Assembly (NCBI GenBank): GCA_910574995.1
Contig: CAJTCS010000007.1
Span: 154,228 to 218,227 of the forward strand
DNA: 64,000 nucleotides
Origin: Oscillospiraceae bacterium
GTDB taxonomy: Bacteria; Bacillota; Clostridia; Oscillospirales; Acutalibacteraceae
Reading direction: 5' to 3'
The notes beneath the pieces were generated by a model. The model was not told the DNA's origin and made no database searches. It saw nothing but the letters and a program-made list of their open reading frames with translations. The first letter of the stretch is position 1. Each line of letters opens with the position of its first letter. Below, one piece after another: positions 1-8,887 of the stretch. Made by a program: the position numbers and the translations under genes.

Positions 1-566
1 TCCCAGCCACAGGCAAAAGCACCTTGGCGAAGGCCCTGTCAAAAGAGCTGGGCTTCCCCATGTTTTCCAAGGACAGCGTGAAAGAGCGGCTGTACGATAC
101 CGTGGGCTTCCGTTCCCGGGAGGAAAAGGTAGCGTTAGGAGAGGGCAGCCTGGACATCCTATATTACTGCGCGGGGCAGGTGCTGGCCCTGGGGCAGTCG
201 GTCATCCTGGAAAACAACTTTGAAAACGCCTCGAAGCCGGGGCTGCTGGCCTTACTGGGGCAATACCCCTGCACCGTTGTGACCGTCCAGCTTACCGGGG
301 ACCTGCAGGCGGTATACCAGCGTTTCCTGCGCCGGGACCAGTCGCCCCGGCGGCACAGGGGCCACGTGGTGAACACCTGTTATCCCGAGCCGCCGGGGGA
401 GCGTCCGCCTTACGCGCCCATGTCCTTCGAACAGTTTGCGGCGGGCTTCCGGGCCCGGGGTATGGAAAATTTTGATATTGGCGGGCCGCGGGTCACCGTG
501 GATACCACGGACTTGGGCCAGGTGGACTGCAAGGCCGTAGCCTGGCAGGTGCGCGCGCTGCTGTAA
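1..566 (+). CDS. P-loop (AAA_33-like) nucleotide kinase, 5' truncated
   Basis: The reading frame is open to the left window edge. Codons from base 3 give PATGKSTLAKAL, a Walker A motif (GxxxxGKST type) that lies upstream of the first in-frame start-like TTG at 24, so the true start is outside the window. About 188 residues are visible. The segment after the P-loop, with FSKDSVKERLYDT, resembles small zeta-toxin/AAA_33 kinases that phosphorylate small molecules or nucleotides. A conserved pattern of Arg residues (RFLRRDQSPRRHRGH) in the second half could form the lid. It ends 46 bp before whiA on the same strand and may be cotranscribed. The substrate cannot be told. It is not RapZ or YvcK, which often precede whiA in Firmicutes. 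Confidence 0.6.
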   Translation, partial: PATGKSTLAKALSKELGFPMFSKDSVKERLYDTVGFRSREEKVALGEGSLDILYYCAGQVLALGQSVILENNFENASKPGLLALLGQYPCTVVTVQLTGDLQAVYQRFLRRDQSPRRHRGHVVNTCYPEPPGERPPYAPMSFEQFAAGFRARGMENFDIGGPRVTVDTTDLGQVDCKAVAWQVRALL

Positions 567-612
567 CCCCGGCGTGGCGATAGACACTTTATTCTTTGCG
601 AGGATGGGATCT

Positions 613-1548
613 ATGTCGTTTTCCAGAGACGTCAAAGCCGAGCTTTGCAAGACAGATCCGAAGCGCCCCTGCTGCCTGGCGGCAGAGTGCTATGGAGCGT
701 GGCTGTTTTCCCGGTGCTTCAGCCTGCGGGCGGGCGCTTGGGTGACAGAGAGCGCCCCGGCTGCCCGCCGGGTGATGGAGCTGGCGGCGGCCGGGGCCGG
801 GGTGTCCCCCCAGCTGCAGTACGCGGTAAGCCGCCGGCAGAAGCCCGCCTACCGGGTCACCCTGCCCGAGCCTTCCGCCCGGGCCCAATTGTTGGATGCT
901 TTCGGCCATTCAGGCCAAGAGGCCAGCCTGCGCATCAACCGGGCGGCGCTGGAGAACGAGTGCTGTACAGGGGCGTTCCTGCGTGGGGCGTTCCTCACCT
1001 GCGGCACAGCCACAGACCCCCGCAAGGGCTACCATTTGGAATTCGCCGTGCCCTATCAGAACCTGGCAAGGGATTTGTACACCCTGCTGGGGGAGGTCCC
1101 GGCGTTCCGGGCCGTGCCGGCTGTGCTTCAGCGCAAGGGGGGGTACGCCGTGTATTTGAAGGAGAGCGGGCAGATCGAAGACTTGCTTACGTACCTGGGG
1201 GCCCCGCTGGCCGCCATGGAGCTGATGCAGGTGAAGATGTACAAAGAAGCCCGGAACAACATCAACCGCAAGACGAATTTTGAGACGGCCAACATGGACA
1301 AGACCTATTCCGCTTCTGCCCGGCAAACCGCTGCAATCGCCGCCATCAGCGATACGGTGGGGCTGGATTCCTTGCCCGAGCGTCTGGGGGAGTTGGCAAA
1401 GCTGCGCCTTGCCTATCCGGACATGACATTGCGGGAACTGGGGGAACGGCTGCGCATCAGCCGCAGCGGGGTGAACCACCGGCTGCAGCGGCTGCTGGAA
1501 ATGGGGGAGAAGATCCTGGAAGAGCGGGGGCTGGAAAATATCCTATAG
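613..1548 (+). CDS. whiA: DNA-binding protein WhiA
   Basis: The 311-residue product has the usual WhiA length and begins MSFSRDVKAELCKT, the family's typical N-terminus. The N-terminal two thirds correspond to the LAGLIDADG-like fold that has lost nuclease activity, with the recognisable NxxNRKTNFETANMDKT segment near residues 215-235. The C-terminal part (about residues 245-311) is a helix-turn-helix, with LRELGERLRISRSGVNHRLQRL. In Gram-positives WhiA influences sporulation, division or chromosome segregation depending on species. I chose ATG 613 rather than upstream starts because it matches the family start and follows an AGGATGGG sequence. It sits between a P-loop kinase and a small membrane protein. 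Confidence 0.95.
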   Translation: MSFSRDVKAELCKTDPKRPCCLAAECYGAWLFSRCFSLRAGAWVTESAPAARRVMELAAAGAGVSPQLQYAVSRRQKPAYRVTLPEPSARAQLLDAFGHSGQEASLRINRAALENECCTGAFLRGAFLTCGTATDPRKGYHLEFAVPYQNLARDLYTLLGEVPAFRAVPAVLQRKGGYAVYLKESGQIEDLLTYLGAPLAAMELMQVKMYKEARNNINRKTNFETANMDKTYSASARQTAAIAAISDTVGLDSLPERLGELAKLRLAYPDMTLRELGERLRISRSGVNHRLQRLLEMGEKILEERGLENIL

Positions 1549-1592
1549 CCCGGCAGGCCGGGTTCAAACGGAAGGGAAAGGGGGGGCCGCTT

Positions 1593-2120
1593 TTGAAGAT
1601 AGCGGAAAGGCTGAAAGGCCTGAAGGTAGAGGGGGACGGCAAGACCAAGGCCCTGGTATACGGCGGGGCGGCGGCCATGATGCTGGGCATATTGGCGGTG
1701 CTGTACCTGATGGTGGGGCGTATTGGCGGCGGCCCCCCGGCGGTGGGAACGGTCACCCTGAAAAGCCTGGACGTGGAGGCCCGGCCCCTCCAGAACGAGA
1801 TTTACACTACGGAAAAAGGCCGGCGCCTGGAAAAGCGCCGCCTTATCCCAGGAGAGGTGGGGGGCCAGGCTCCCACTGTGGAATATGACCACTCCATCAC
1901 CTTGTATTTCGAGGGGGATTCGGACAACGGCCCTTTTTATTTTACCATCTATGACGAGGCCGGACAGGTCTATTCGGACAAAAAGGCGGAGTTCGAGTGT
2001 CCCCGGCAGCCTGGGAAATACCTGGTGTGCGAGGAGACCTATTGGGGCCAGAAAAACGATAACATCGGTGTGGAATATTATTTTTGGATCCAGGTAGGCC
2101 CAGAGGACGTAAGGGCGTGA
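1593..2120 (+). CDS. Hypothetical membrane-anchored protein
   Basis: A 175-residue protein starting at TTG 1593, preceded by a purine-rich AAGGGAAAGGGGGG site. After a basic amphipathic start (about residues 1-25) there is one hydrophobic segment (about residues 26-43, VYGGAAAMMLGILAVLYLMV), followed by an exported-looking domain rich in acidic and aromatic residues. The domain contains pairs such as YFEGDSDNGPFYFTIYDEAG and ends YYFWIQVGPEDVRA. I recognise no family. It lies 44 bp after whiA and is followed by a 116-bp spacer before dnaE. A single-pass protein with an extracytoplasmic beta-rich domain is the best description. Confidence 0.6.
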   Translation: MKIAERLKGLKVEGDGKTKALVYGGAAAMMLGILAVLYLMVGRIGGGPPAVGTVTLKSLDVEARPLQNEIYTTEKGRRLEKRRLIPGEVGGQAPTVEYDHSITLYFEGDSDNGPFYFTIYDEAGQVYSDKKAEFECPRQPGKYLVCEETYWGQKNDNIGVEYYFWIQVGPEDVRA

Positions 2121-2236
2121 CCCCTTTTTTTGAAAAAGCCGGTTACAGCCGGGCCTTGCCTTTGGGGCCTCCCCGCCGGGAGCGGCGCCCCGGGCGGGCG
2201 GGTTCCGGAATGCGTTTTTAGAGGAAGGGGCGCGCT

Positions 2237-5200
2237 ATGGCATTTGTACATTTGCATCTGCATACAGAATATAGCCTGTTAGACGGGGCATGCCGCATCG
2301 AAAAGCTGTTGGACCGGGTGCGGGAGCTGGGCCAGACGGCCGTGGCCATTACCGACCACGGCAATATGTACGGCGTCATCGATTTTTACAAGGCCGCCAA
2401 AAAGCGTGGCATAAAGCCCATTTTAGGCTGCGAGGTATATGTGGCCAAGCGCACCCGCTTTGACAGGGTGCACGAGTTGGACAGTGAGAACCGCCACCTG
2501 GTGCTGTTGTGCGAGAACGAGACAGGCTACCGCAACTTGATGGCCATGGTGTCCAAAAGCTGGGTCGAGGGATTCTATAACCGCCCCCGGGTGGACTTCC
2601 AGCTTTTAGAGCAGTACCACCAGGGGCTTATCGCCCTGTCCGCCTGCGTTTCCGGGGAGATACCCCGGGCCCTGCTGCGGGGGGACTATCCAGGGGCCAA
2701 AGAGGCCGCCCTGCGCTACAGCGGGATATTCGGCCCGGGGAACTTTTACCTGGAGCTGCAGGACCATGGGCTGGAGGATGAAAAATTTGTGAACCCAGGC
2801 CTGCTGCGCCTGGCCGGGGAGACGGGGCTGCCTTTGGTGGTCACCAACGACTGCCACTATATCCGGGCGGCGGACAGCGAGATGCACAAGGTGCTTTTGT
2901 GCATCCAGACTGGCCGCACCGTGGAGGAAGAGGGGGGCATGGACTTCGGCGGCGGGGAACTATATTACAAGACAGAGGAGCAGATGCGGGCCCTGTTCCC
3001 CGAGTACCCCCAGGCGGCGGACAACACCGCCAAGATTGCGGAGCGGTGCAGCGTAGAGATCGAGTTTGGCAAGACCAAGCTGCCCCGCTTCGAGACCCCG
3101 GATGGCAGCGACACCCAAAGCTTCTTCATGCGCCTGTGCCAAAAGGGCCTTATTGACCGCTATGGCCCCCAGCCCGGCAAGGGCCTGCAGGCCCGGCTGC
3201 AATATGAGATCGACACTATTTCCCAGATGGGGTACGTGAACTATTATCTCATTGTGTGGGATTTTATCCGGTACGCCAAAAGCGTGGGCATCCCAGTGGG
3301 GCCGGGCAGGGGCTCTGGCGCGGGCAGCCTGGCAGCTTACTGCATCGGCATCACCAACGTAGACCCCATCCGTTATGGGCTGATTTTCGAGCGGTTCCTC
3401 AACCCCGAACGGGTGAGTATGCCGGACTTTGACATCGATTTCAGCGACGAGCGCCGGGACGAGATCATCGCCTATGTGTTGCAAAAATATGGCGCGGACC
3501 ATGTAGCCCAGATCGTCACTTTTGGCACCATGGCCGCCCGGGGGGCCATCCGGGACGTGGGCCGGGCCTTGGCTATCCCTTACGGAACGGTAGACCAGGT
3601 GGCCAAGCTGGTGCCTATGGAGCTGGGCATGACCCTGGACAAGGCCCTGAAGGGCTCGAAAGCATTCCGGGAGAAGTATGAGGCCGACCCCCAGACCCGC
3701 CGCCTCATCGATATGGCCCGGCAGGTGGAGGGGATGCCCCGGCACACCAGCACCCATGCCGCCGGTGTGCTTATCACCGATAGGCCGGTGCTGGACTATG
3801 TCCCCCTGGCCAAGAACGACGACGTGGTGGTGACACAGTTCACCATGACCGCCATTGAAGAGCTGGGCCTTCTCAAAATGGACTTTTTGGGCCTGCGGAA
3901 CCTTTCTGTCATCGATAACGCCCAGAAGCTTATCCAGGCCCGAGAGCCCGGCTTCTCCATGGGGGGCATCCCCTGGGACGACCCCCAGGTGTTCCAGATG
4001 CTGGCTGCAGGGCACTCGGTGGGGGTGTTCCAGTTCGAATCGGCGGGCATGACCCGGCTGCTGGTGCAGTCCCAGGCCAGCGAAGTGGAAGACCTGATTG
4101 CCATCATCTCCCTGTACCGGCCGGGCCCTATGCAGTTCATCCCCCTATACCTGGAAAACCGCCGGGACCCGGGCAAGGTCCAATACAAGCACCCGCTGCT
4201 AGAGCCCATCCTGGGCGTGACCTTTGGCTGCATCATCTACCAGGAACAGGTGATGCAGATTTTCCGGGATTTGGCAGGGTATTCCCTGGGCCGTGCCGAT
4301 ATTGTACGCCGGGCTATGTCCAAGAAGAAGCACGATGTGCTGGAGCGGGAGCGCCAGGTGTTCCTTTACGGGCAGCAGCGGGAAGACGGTTCTTATGAGA
4401 TAGACGGCTGCCTGCGCCGGGGGGTGGACCTGGGGACGGCGGAAGGGCTTTTCAAGGAAATTGAGAATTTCGCTTCCTATGCGTTCAATAAATCCCACGC
4501 GGCCTGCTATGCCATCGTGGCCTATGAGACCGCCTGGCTGAAGTGCCATTACCCTAAAGAGTACATGGCGGCCTTGCTTTCCAGCGTGCTGGGGTGGGCC
4601 GGGAAGGTGGCCGAGTATATCGAAGAATGCCAGCGGCTGGGTATCGCGGTGCTGGCCCCCCATGTGAACGAGAGCGGCGTGGGCTTTGCCGTAACAGGGG
4701 AGGGCATACGCTTTGGTTTATTGGCGGTGAAGAACCTGGGCAAGGGGGTCATTTCCCGGCTGGTGGAAGAGCGCCGCATTGGCGGGCCGTATACCTCTTT
4801 TTACAACTTCTGCCGCCGTATGGCTGGGAAAGACCTGAACCGCAGGGCCATCGAAAGCTTGGTAAAATGCGGCGCTTTAGACGGCCTTGGCAACAACCGG
4901 AAGGAAATGCTGCTGGCAGTGGGGCATGTGCTGGAATCCCTGGACAACGAGAAACGCCGGAACCTGGAGGGGCAAATGGGCTTTTTCGATTCCCCCCAGG
5001 CCAGTGCCAGCGGGGACCCGCCCCTGGACCCAGCGGAGGACTTTTCCCACGGGGATAAACTGGCCATGGAGAAGGAAGTGACCGGGATGTACCTTTCCGG
5101 GCACCCTATGGCTGAATATGCGGGGCTGTACGCAAGCGGCGCCTATGCCCGTCTGGACGAGGTGCAGAAAAGCGCCCAGGGGGAAGAAGGGGCGTCCCCC

Positions 5201-5755
5201 GTTTATCAGGACGGCCAGAGGGTAAAGGTGCTGGGCATCGTCACGGGGGTACGGAAAAAGGCCACCCGCTCCGGCGCGGTGATGGCTTTTGTGACGTTGG
5301 AGGACATGTATGGGGCCATCGTGTGCCTGGTTTTCCCCAAAGTGCTGGAGCAGTGGGGGAACCTGCTGTACGAGGGCGCTGTCATAGAGGCCTCTGGCCG
5401 GCTGGGGTTTCAAGAGGAAAAGGCGGGGGAATTGGTGTGCCTGGAGTTTGCCCCGCCCCCCCGGCCGGGCCAGGCGTCTGGGAAGGCGGCGGGCCGGAAG
5501 CCCCGGGACCAAGGCCTGTATTTGAAGGTGGATGCTCAGGACGGCCCCCAATACCGCAAGGCTATGCAGTATATCGCCATCTTTGACGAGGGTCCTACCG
5601 ACGTGTACCTGCGCTTTGCGGACACAGGGAAGCTGCTGAAGGCCCCGGCCCGGTACCGGGTATTTGTGAACCAGCCCTTGTTGAAAGCCTTGGGGCGCCT
5701 GCTGGGGGAAAAGAACGTGGCTTGGCGCGGCCCGCAGAAGGACAGCGGCGGGTGA
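2237..5755 (+). CDS. dnaE: DNA polymerase III subunit alpha (DnaE)
   Basis: The 1172-residue product is a full-length C-family polymerase. An N-terminal PHP domain opens with HLHLHTEYSLLDG (residues 5-17). The palm carries the catalytic acidic motif PDFDIDFSDERRDE near residues 395-405, and GPGRGSGAGSL precedes it. A helix-hairpin-helix region follows in the 800s, and an OB-fold (about residues 990-1065, GQRVKVLGIVTGVRKKAT) lies near the C-terminus. It catalyses DNA synthesis at the fork. In Firmicutes DnaE works beside PolC, which is also in this window at 50988. ATG 2237 follows GAGGAAGGGG. The last residues after the OB-fold match the long DnaE1 type more than the short DnaE3 type, but I did not test this. 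Confidence 0.97.
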   Translation: MAFVHLHLHTEYSLLDGACRIEKLLDRVRELGQTAVAITDHGNMYGVIDFYKAAKKRGIKPILGCEVYVAKRTRFDRVHELDSENRHLVLLCENETGYRNLMAMVSKSWVEGFYNRPRVDFQLLEQYHQGLIALSACVSGEIPRALLRGDYPGAKEAALRYSGIFGPGNFYLELQDHGLEDEKFVNPGLLRLAGETGLPLVVTNDCHYIRAADSEMHKVLLCIQTGRTVEEEGGMDFGGGELYYKTEEQMRALFPEYPQAADNTAKIAERCSVEIEFGKTKLPRFETPDGSDTQSFFMRLCQKGLIDRYGPQPGKGLQARLQYEIDTISQMGYVNYYLIVWDFIRYAKSVGIPVGPGRGSGAGSLAAYCIGITNVDPIRYGLIFERFLNPERVSMPDFDIDFSDERRDEIIAYVLQKYGADHVAQIVTFGTMAARGAIRDVGRALAIPYGTVDQVAKLVPMELGMTLDKALKGSKAFREKYEADPQTRRLIDMARQVEGMPRHTSTHAAGVLITDRPVLDYVPLAKNDDVVVTQFTMTAIEELGLLKMDFLGLRNLSVIDNAQKLIQAREPGFSMGGIPWDDPQVFQMLAAGHSVGVFQFESAGMTRLLVQSQASEVEDLIAIISLYRPGPMQFIPLYLENRRDPGKVQYKHPLLEPILGVTFGCIIYQEQVMQIFRDLAGYSLGRADIVRRAMSKKKHDVLERERQVFLYGQQREDGSYEIDGCLRRGVDLGTAEGLFKEIENFASYAFNKSHAACYAIVAYETAWLKCHYPKEYMAALLSSVLGWAGKVAEYIEECQRLGIAVLAPHVNESGVGFAVTGEGIRFGLLAVKNLGKGVISRLVEERRIGGPYTSFYNFCRRMAGKDLNRRAIESLVKCGALDGLGNNRKEMLLAVGHVLESLDNEKRRNLEGQMGFFDSPQASASGDPPLDPAEDFSHGDKLAMEKEVTGMYLSGHPMAEYAGLYASGAYARLDEVQKSAQGEEGASPVYQDGQRVKVLGIVTGVRKKATRSGAVMAFVTLEDMYGAIVCLVFPKVLEQWGNLLYEGAVIEASGRLGFQEEKAGELVCLEFAPPPRPGQASGKAAGRKPRDQGLYLKVDAQDGPQYRKAMQYIAIFDEGPTDVYLRFADTGKLLKAPARYRVFVNQPLLKALGRLLGEKNVAWRGPQKDSGG

Positions 5756-5798
5756 CTTGAAAAAATGTAACATTTAGGCAAAAAATGCCTGTACCCCC

Positions 5799-5826
5799 TT
5801 GATAAATCCCACAAGTTTGATATAAT
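5799..5826 (+). promoter_or_regulatory. SigA-type promoter of pfkA
   Basis: TTGATA at 5799-5804 and TATAAT at 5821-5826 are separated by 16 bp. A TGn extension (TGA) precedes the -10 box. It lies 45 bp upstream of the pfkA start. Confidence 0.8.
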
Positions 5827-5870
5827 AGGTATAAATCATTCTGTAAATTTCTGCGTTGGAGGAGATACAT

Positions 5871-6839
5871 ATGGGTGCGAAAAGTATTGCGGTATTGACA
5901 AGCGGCGGCGACGCCCCCGGCATGAACGCCGCGGTGCGCGCGGTGGTGCGTTCCGCGCTGTCCTTTGATATGAAGGTCTTCGGTGTGATGCGCGGCTATA
6001 ACGGCCTTTTGCATGGGGATGTGAAAGAGATGAGCATGCGCAGTGTGTCTGATATTATGCAGCATGGCGGTACCGCCCTGTTCACGGCGCGCAGCCCCGA
6101 ATTCAATACCCAGGAGGGCGTAGAAAAGGCCGCCGCCACGTGCCGTAAGATGGGCATCGACGGCGTGGTGGTCATTGGCGGCGACGGCTCCTTCCGGGGC
6201 GCCCGGGATTTGTGCGGGGCTGGTATCCTGTGCATTGGCGTGCCCGGCACAATCGATAACGATATCGCGTGCACGGATTACACCATTGGCTATGACACGG
6301 CTTTGAATACGGCTATGGAGATGATCGACCGTATCCGTGACACTACCGAATCCCACGACCGGTGCAGTGTAGTAGAGGTCATGGGCCGCCGCTGCGGCGA
6401 TATTGCCCTGAACACCGGCATCGCCGTGGGGGCCATCGCCACCCTGGTGCCGGAGATCCCCTTTGATTTCCAAAGGGATGTGGTTGACCGTATGAAGTTT
6501 GCCCAAAGCACGGGCAAGCGCCACTATATCATCGTGGTGGCCGAAGGCGTGGGCCATACCCAAGAGCTCACCGAACGCATCCAGGAGGCCACGGGCATTG
6601 AAAGCCGGGCCACCATCCTGGGCCACGTACAGCGGGGCGGTTCCCCCACCTTGCGGGACCGTGTGGTTGCCAGCCGCATGGGTTATCATGCGGTAGAGCT
6701 GCTGTATAACGGCGCGTCGAACCGGGTTGTCGCCATGAAGGGCGAGCAGATTGTAGACTTCGACATCACCGAAGCCTTGAATATGCCCCGTGTCTTTGAC
6801 GAGACCCTGTACCGGGTGTCTGCCCACCTGTCCATCTAA
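5871..6839 (+). CDS. pfkA: ATP-dependent 6-phosphofructokinase
   Basis: A 322-residue glycolytic kinase that converts fructose 6-phosphate to fructose 1,6-bisphosphate. The N-terminus carries TSGGDAPGMN for nucleotide binding. GGDGS (about residues 103-107) has the glycine typical of ATP-using rather than pyrophosphate-using enzymes. The catalytic PGTIDNDI motif lies near residue 125, and the substrate-binding VVEVMGRRCGD and GHVQRGGSPT segments follow. The start at ATG 5871 follows TTGGAGGAG at the ideal distance; an upstream in-frame ATG at 5856 would overlap the ribosome site. Own promoter upstream and terminator downstream indicate a single-gene unit. Its partner glycolytic gene pyk is far away at 60400. 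Confidence 0.96.
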   Translation: MGAKSIAVLTSGGDAPGMNAAVRAVVRSALSFDMKVFGVMRGYNGLLHGDVKEMSMRSVSDIMQHGGTALFTARSPEFNTQEGVEKAAATCRKMGIDGVVVIGGDGSFRGARDLCGAGILCIGVPGTIDNDIACTDYTIGYDTALNTAMEMIDRIRDTTESHDRCSVVEVMGRRCGDIALNTGIAVGAIATLVPEIPFDFQRDVVDRMKFAQSTGKRHYIIVVAEGVGHTQELTERIQEATGIESRATILGHVQRGGSPTLRDRVVASRMGYHAVELLYNGASNRVVAMKGEQIVDFDITEALNMPRVFDETLYRVSAHLSI

Positions 6840-6865
6840 GCCCCTAACAGGGATATAACGCCTGT

Positions 6866-6905
6866 AAACCTCCGCCGCTCCCAGCTGGGCGGCAGGAGGT
6901 TTTTT
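6866..6905 (+). terminator. Intrinsic terminator after pfkA
   Basis: AAACCTCC at 6866-6873 pairs with GGAGGTTT at 6895-6902. GCCG/CGGC extends the stem with one bulged A, and a run of T (6900-6905) follows. Confidence 0.85.
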
Positions 6906-6925
6906 CTGTGATTTGGGAGGGACCC

Positions 6926-8149
6926 ATGGAAGAAAAGCTGTCTTACGCCGCCCTCAGCCCGGAATTGCAAGAGCGTATCCGCCAAGACCGGGCCGCCCAC
7001 TGGGAGAACCCCTGGGCTTGCCGGGAAGATTCCGCCCTGCGCCGGGATATGTCCCGGGATGCGGCCACACTGTGGCGGCCCGCTTTTGTGCGGGATTCGG
7101 AAAAGATCATGCACCTGCCCCTGTACAACCGCTATGCGGACAAGACCCAGGTTTTCTCTTTCTATGAAAATGACGATATCACCCGCCGTGGCCTGCATGT
7201 ACAGCTGGTGTCCCGCATCGCCCGGAACATCGGCAGCGTGTTGGGCCTAAACCTGGATCTGATCGAGGCCATTGCCCTGGGCCACGACATGGGCCATACG
7301 CCCTTTGGCCATGCGGGCGAACGGTTCCTCAGCGAATTGCTGCAAGAGAACACGGGCCGTTTTTTCAACCATAACGTCCACAGCGTCCGGGTGCTGGACG
7401 GCATTTTCCACCGGAACTTGACCTTGCAGGCTTTGGACGGGGCCCTGTGCCACAACGGCGAATTTGCCCAGAAGGAATACCGCCCCAGGCCATTGGGGAC
7501 CTTCGCCCAGTTTGACCAGATGGTGGAAGCCTGTTGTACCCAGGGGGAGGAGGCCATCGGCCAACTGGTGCCCAGCACCCTGGAGGGCTGTGTGGTGCGG
7601 GTTTGCGATATGATTGCATACCTGGGCAAAGACCGTCAGGATGCTATCACGGCCCACATCATAGACGAGGGTACGGCTTTCAACACCCAGGCCATCGGCA
7701 CCCAGAACGCCGCTATTATCAACAACATGACGGTAGATATTTTGGAAAACAGCTATGGCAAGGACCATATCCTCTTGAGCCCGGGGACCTATCAGGACCT
7801 GAAAACTGGGAAACGGGAAAACAACGAGAAAATATACCAGAATCAGCGGGTAAACGGGGCCTACCAGCAGACCATCCGGCCTATGTTCCAGAATCTGTAC
7901 GGGAAGCTGCTGGAAGACCTGCGGGCAGGCAGGGAAAGCTCGCCAGTATTCCGGCACCATATCGCCTTTGTAGAAAGCCAGCTGAAGTGGTATGGCGGGG
8001 GCTCTTACCGGGAGGAGAACCCCCACCAGGTTGTGGCCGACTACATCGCCAGCATGACAGACGGCTACTTCCTGGCCTTGCACCGGTTCTTGTTCCCCAA
8101 AAGCAGCCTGGAGGTGCAATACCATTCCTATTTCGAGGGATTGCTATAA
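6926..8149 (+). CDS. dgt: Deoxyguanosinetriphosphate triphosphohydrolase-like protein
   Basis: A 407-residue HD-domain protein. HD-type metal ligands are visible as RRGLHVQL (first His) and GHDMGHTPFGHAGE near residues 119-132. This arrangement is characteristic of dGTPases, which split dNTPs to deoxynucleoside plus triphosphate and so control dNTP pools. A partial second conserved block (HNVHSVRVLDGI) follows. The start at ATG 6926 is chosen for the GGGAGGG site at 6915-6921; a GTG at 6908 is possible but lies in the terminator's T-tract. Substrate preference within the dNTPase family cannot be read from sequence. It is convergent with the BlaI-type regulator. Confidence 0.9.
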   Translation: MEEKLSYAALSPELQERIRQDRAAHWENPWACREDSALRRDMSRDAATLWRPAFVRDSEKIMHLPLYNRYADKTQVFSFYENDDITRRGLHVQLVSRIARNIGSVLGLNLDLIEAIALGHDMGHTPFGHAGERFLSELLQENTGRFFNHNVHSVRVLDGIFHRNLTLQALDGALCHNGEFAQKEYRPRPLGTFAQFDQMVEACCTQGEEAIGQLVPSTLEGCVVRVCDMIAYLGKDRQDAITAHIIDEGTAFNTQAIGTQNAAIINNMTVDILENSYGKDHILLSPGTYQDLKTGKRENNEKIYQNQRVNGAYQQTIRPMFQNLYGKLLEDLRAGRESSPVFRHHIAFVESQLKWYGGGSYREENPHQVVADYIASMTDGYFLALHRFLFPKSSLEVQYHSYFEGLL

Positions 8150-8157
8150 GCATAAAA

Positions 8158-8187
8158 AGCCCCGCCGGGCGCCCGGCAGGGTCTTTC
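8158..8187. terminator. GC-rich hairpin between dgt and the BlaI-type gene
   Basis: CCGGGC at 8165-8170 abuts GCCCGG at 8171-8176 within a larger imperfect stem. It is preceded by AAAAAG and followed by TCTTTC. It lies between convergent genes and could terminate both, but the T-tract is weak. Confidence 0.4.
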
Positions 8188-8224
8188 ATGTGGGAAACGT
8201 CCATGCATCCCCTGGGATTTATTT

Positions 8225-8629
8225 TTACTTTAGCTTTGCTTTTTTGGCAGCCACCATCTCTTCCAGCTGGTCCAAAATCCCCTTGTCGTCCACATCATCC
8301 AACAGGGAGGAAACCAGGCTGGGGATGGAATCCTGGGAAAAAACCGGGCTGCTTTTAATCTGCATGATCGCATAGGCGTCTGAAGAGACGCTGGGTACAA
8401 AGGTGCGGGCATAATTCTTGGTGCTCTGTACAAAGCCGGCCACCTCTATGGCTTTCTTTTCCAGCATGGAATTCAGCAAGATGTGGATAGAGGCGGGCTT
8501 CCAGGTGCGGCCGGGGGTCAGCTCAATAATCTCCGAACGGGACAGGGGCCGATTCTCTTTCCACATCAGGTCCATAATCTCGTTTTCAGACTTTGTGAGC
8601 TTGAAGTAGGGGATTTTCGCATTTTTCAT
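8225..8629 (-). CDS. BlaI/MecI/CopY-family transcriptional repressor
   Basis: A 134-residue protein with the penicillinase-repressor winged helix at the N-terminus. LTKSENEIMDLMWKE is helix 1, SRSEIIELT precedes the recognition helix, and TWKPASIHILLNSMLEKKAI covers the DNA-contacting segment. The C-terminal half should give dimerisation. Family members bind TACA-TGTA type dyads and repress beta-lactamase or copper genes. No BlaR sensor protease or beta-lactamase is adjacent, so this is an orphan copy. ATG 8629 is preferred over GTG 8638 because GAAGG lies 8 bases before it. It is divergent from tex, and the spacer contains dyads (see 8758-8818) that could be its own operators. Confidence 0.85.
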   Translation of the reverse strand: MKNAKIPYFKLTKSENEIMDLMWKENRPLSRSEIIELTPGRTWKPASIHILLNSMLEKKAIEVAGFVQSTKNYARTFVPSVSSDAYAIMQIKSSPVFSQDSIPSLVSSLLDDVDDKGILDQLEEMVAAKKAKLK

Positions 8630-8743
8630 AAGTAGCACCTTCGCTTTCTTGAAAACAGGGGTTTACGATTGCCATAATCATAGTAGATATTTCAAAAAAA
8701 GTCAATAAAGTTTTGAAAAAAATTCGCTAAAATCCAGATTTTT

Positions 8744-8772
8744 TTGCAAAACTTGGATACAATTTGTAAAAT
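8744..8772 (+). promoter_or_regulatory. Predicted promoter of tex
   Basis: TTGCAA at 8744-8749 and TAAAAT at 8767-8772 have a 17-bp spacer in an AT-rich stretch. The tex start is 116 bp downstream. Confidence 0.5.
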
Positions 8773-8818
8773 CTAACCCTCATTCTCCAAAATGGACAAA
8801 ATTTTTTAGCTGTACAGC
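8758..8818. promoter_or_regulatory. Two short perfect dyads, possible operator sites
   Basis: TACAATTTGTA (8758-8768) is a perfect dyad that overlaps the predicted tex -10 box. GCTGTACAGC (8809-8818) is a second perfect palindrome. BlaI/MecI operators have TACA and TGTA half-sites, so both are plausible targets of the adjacent repressor. The half-site spacing differs from the classical 2-base spacing. Confidence 0.35.
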
Positions 8819-8887
8819 AGCGTTTGGATTATAAGAAATAGTTTTTTTAGATTTAAAATCTACTGGAAACGCATAGAAAGGAAGCCT

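Noticed and set aside
2121..2236. Small RNA or gene in the spacer before dnaE
   Set aside because: The region is GC-rich with short complementary pieces but shows no promoter, T-tract or reading frame that stands out.
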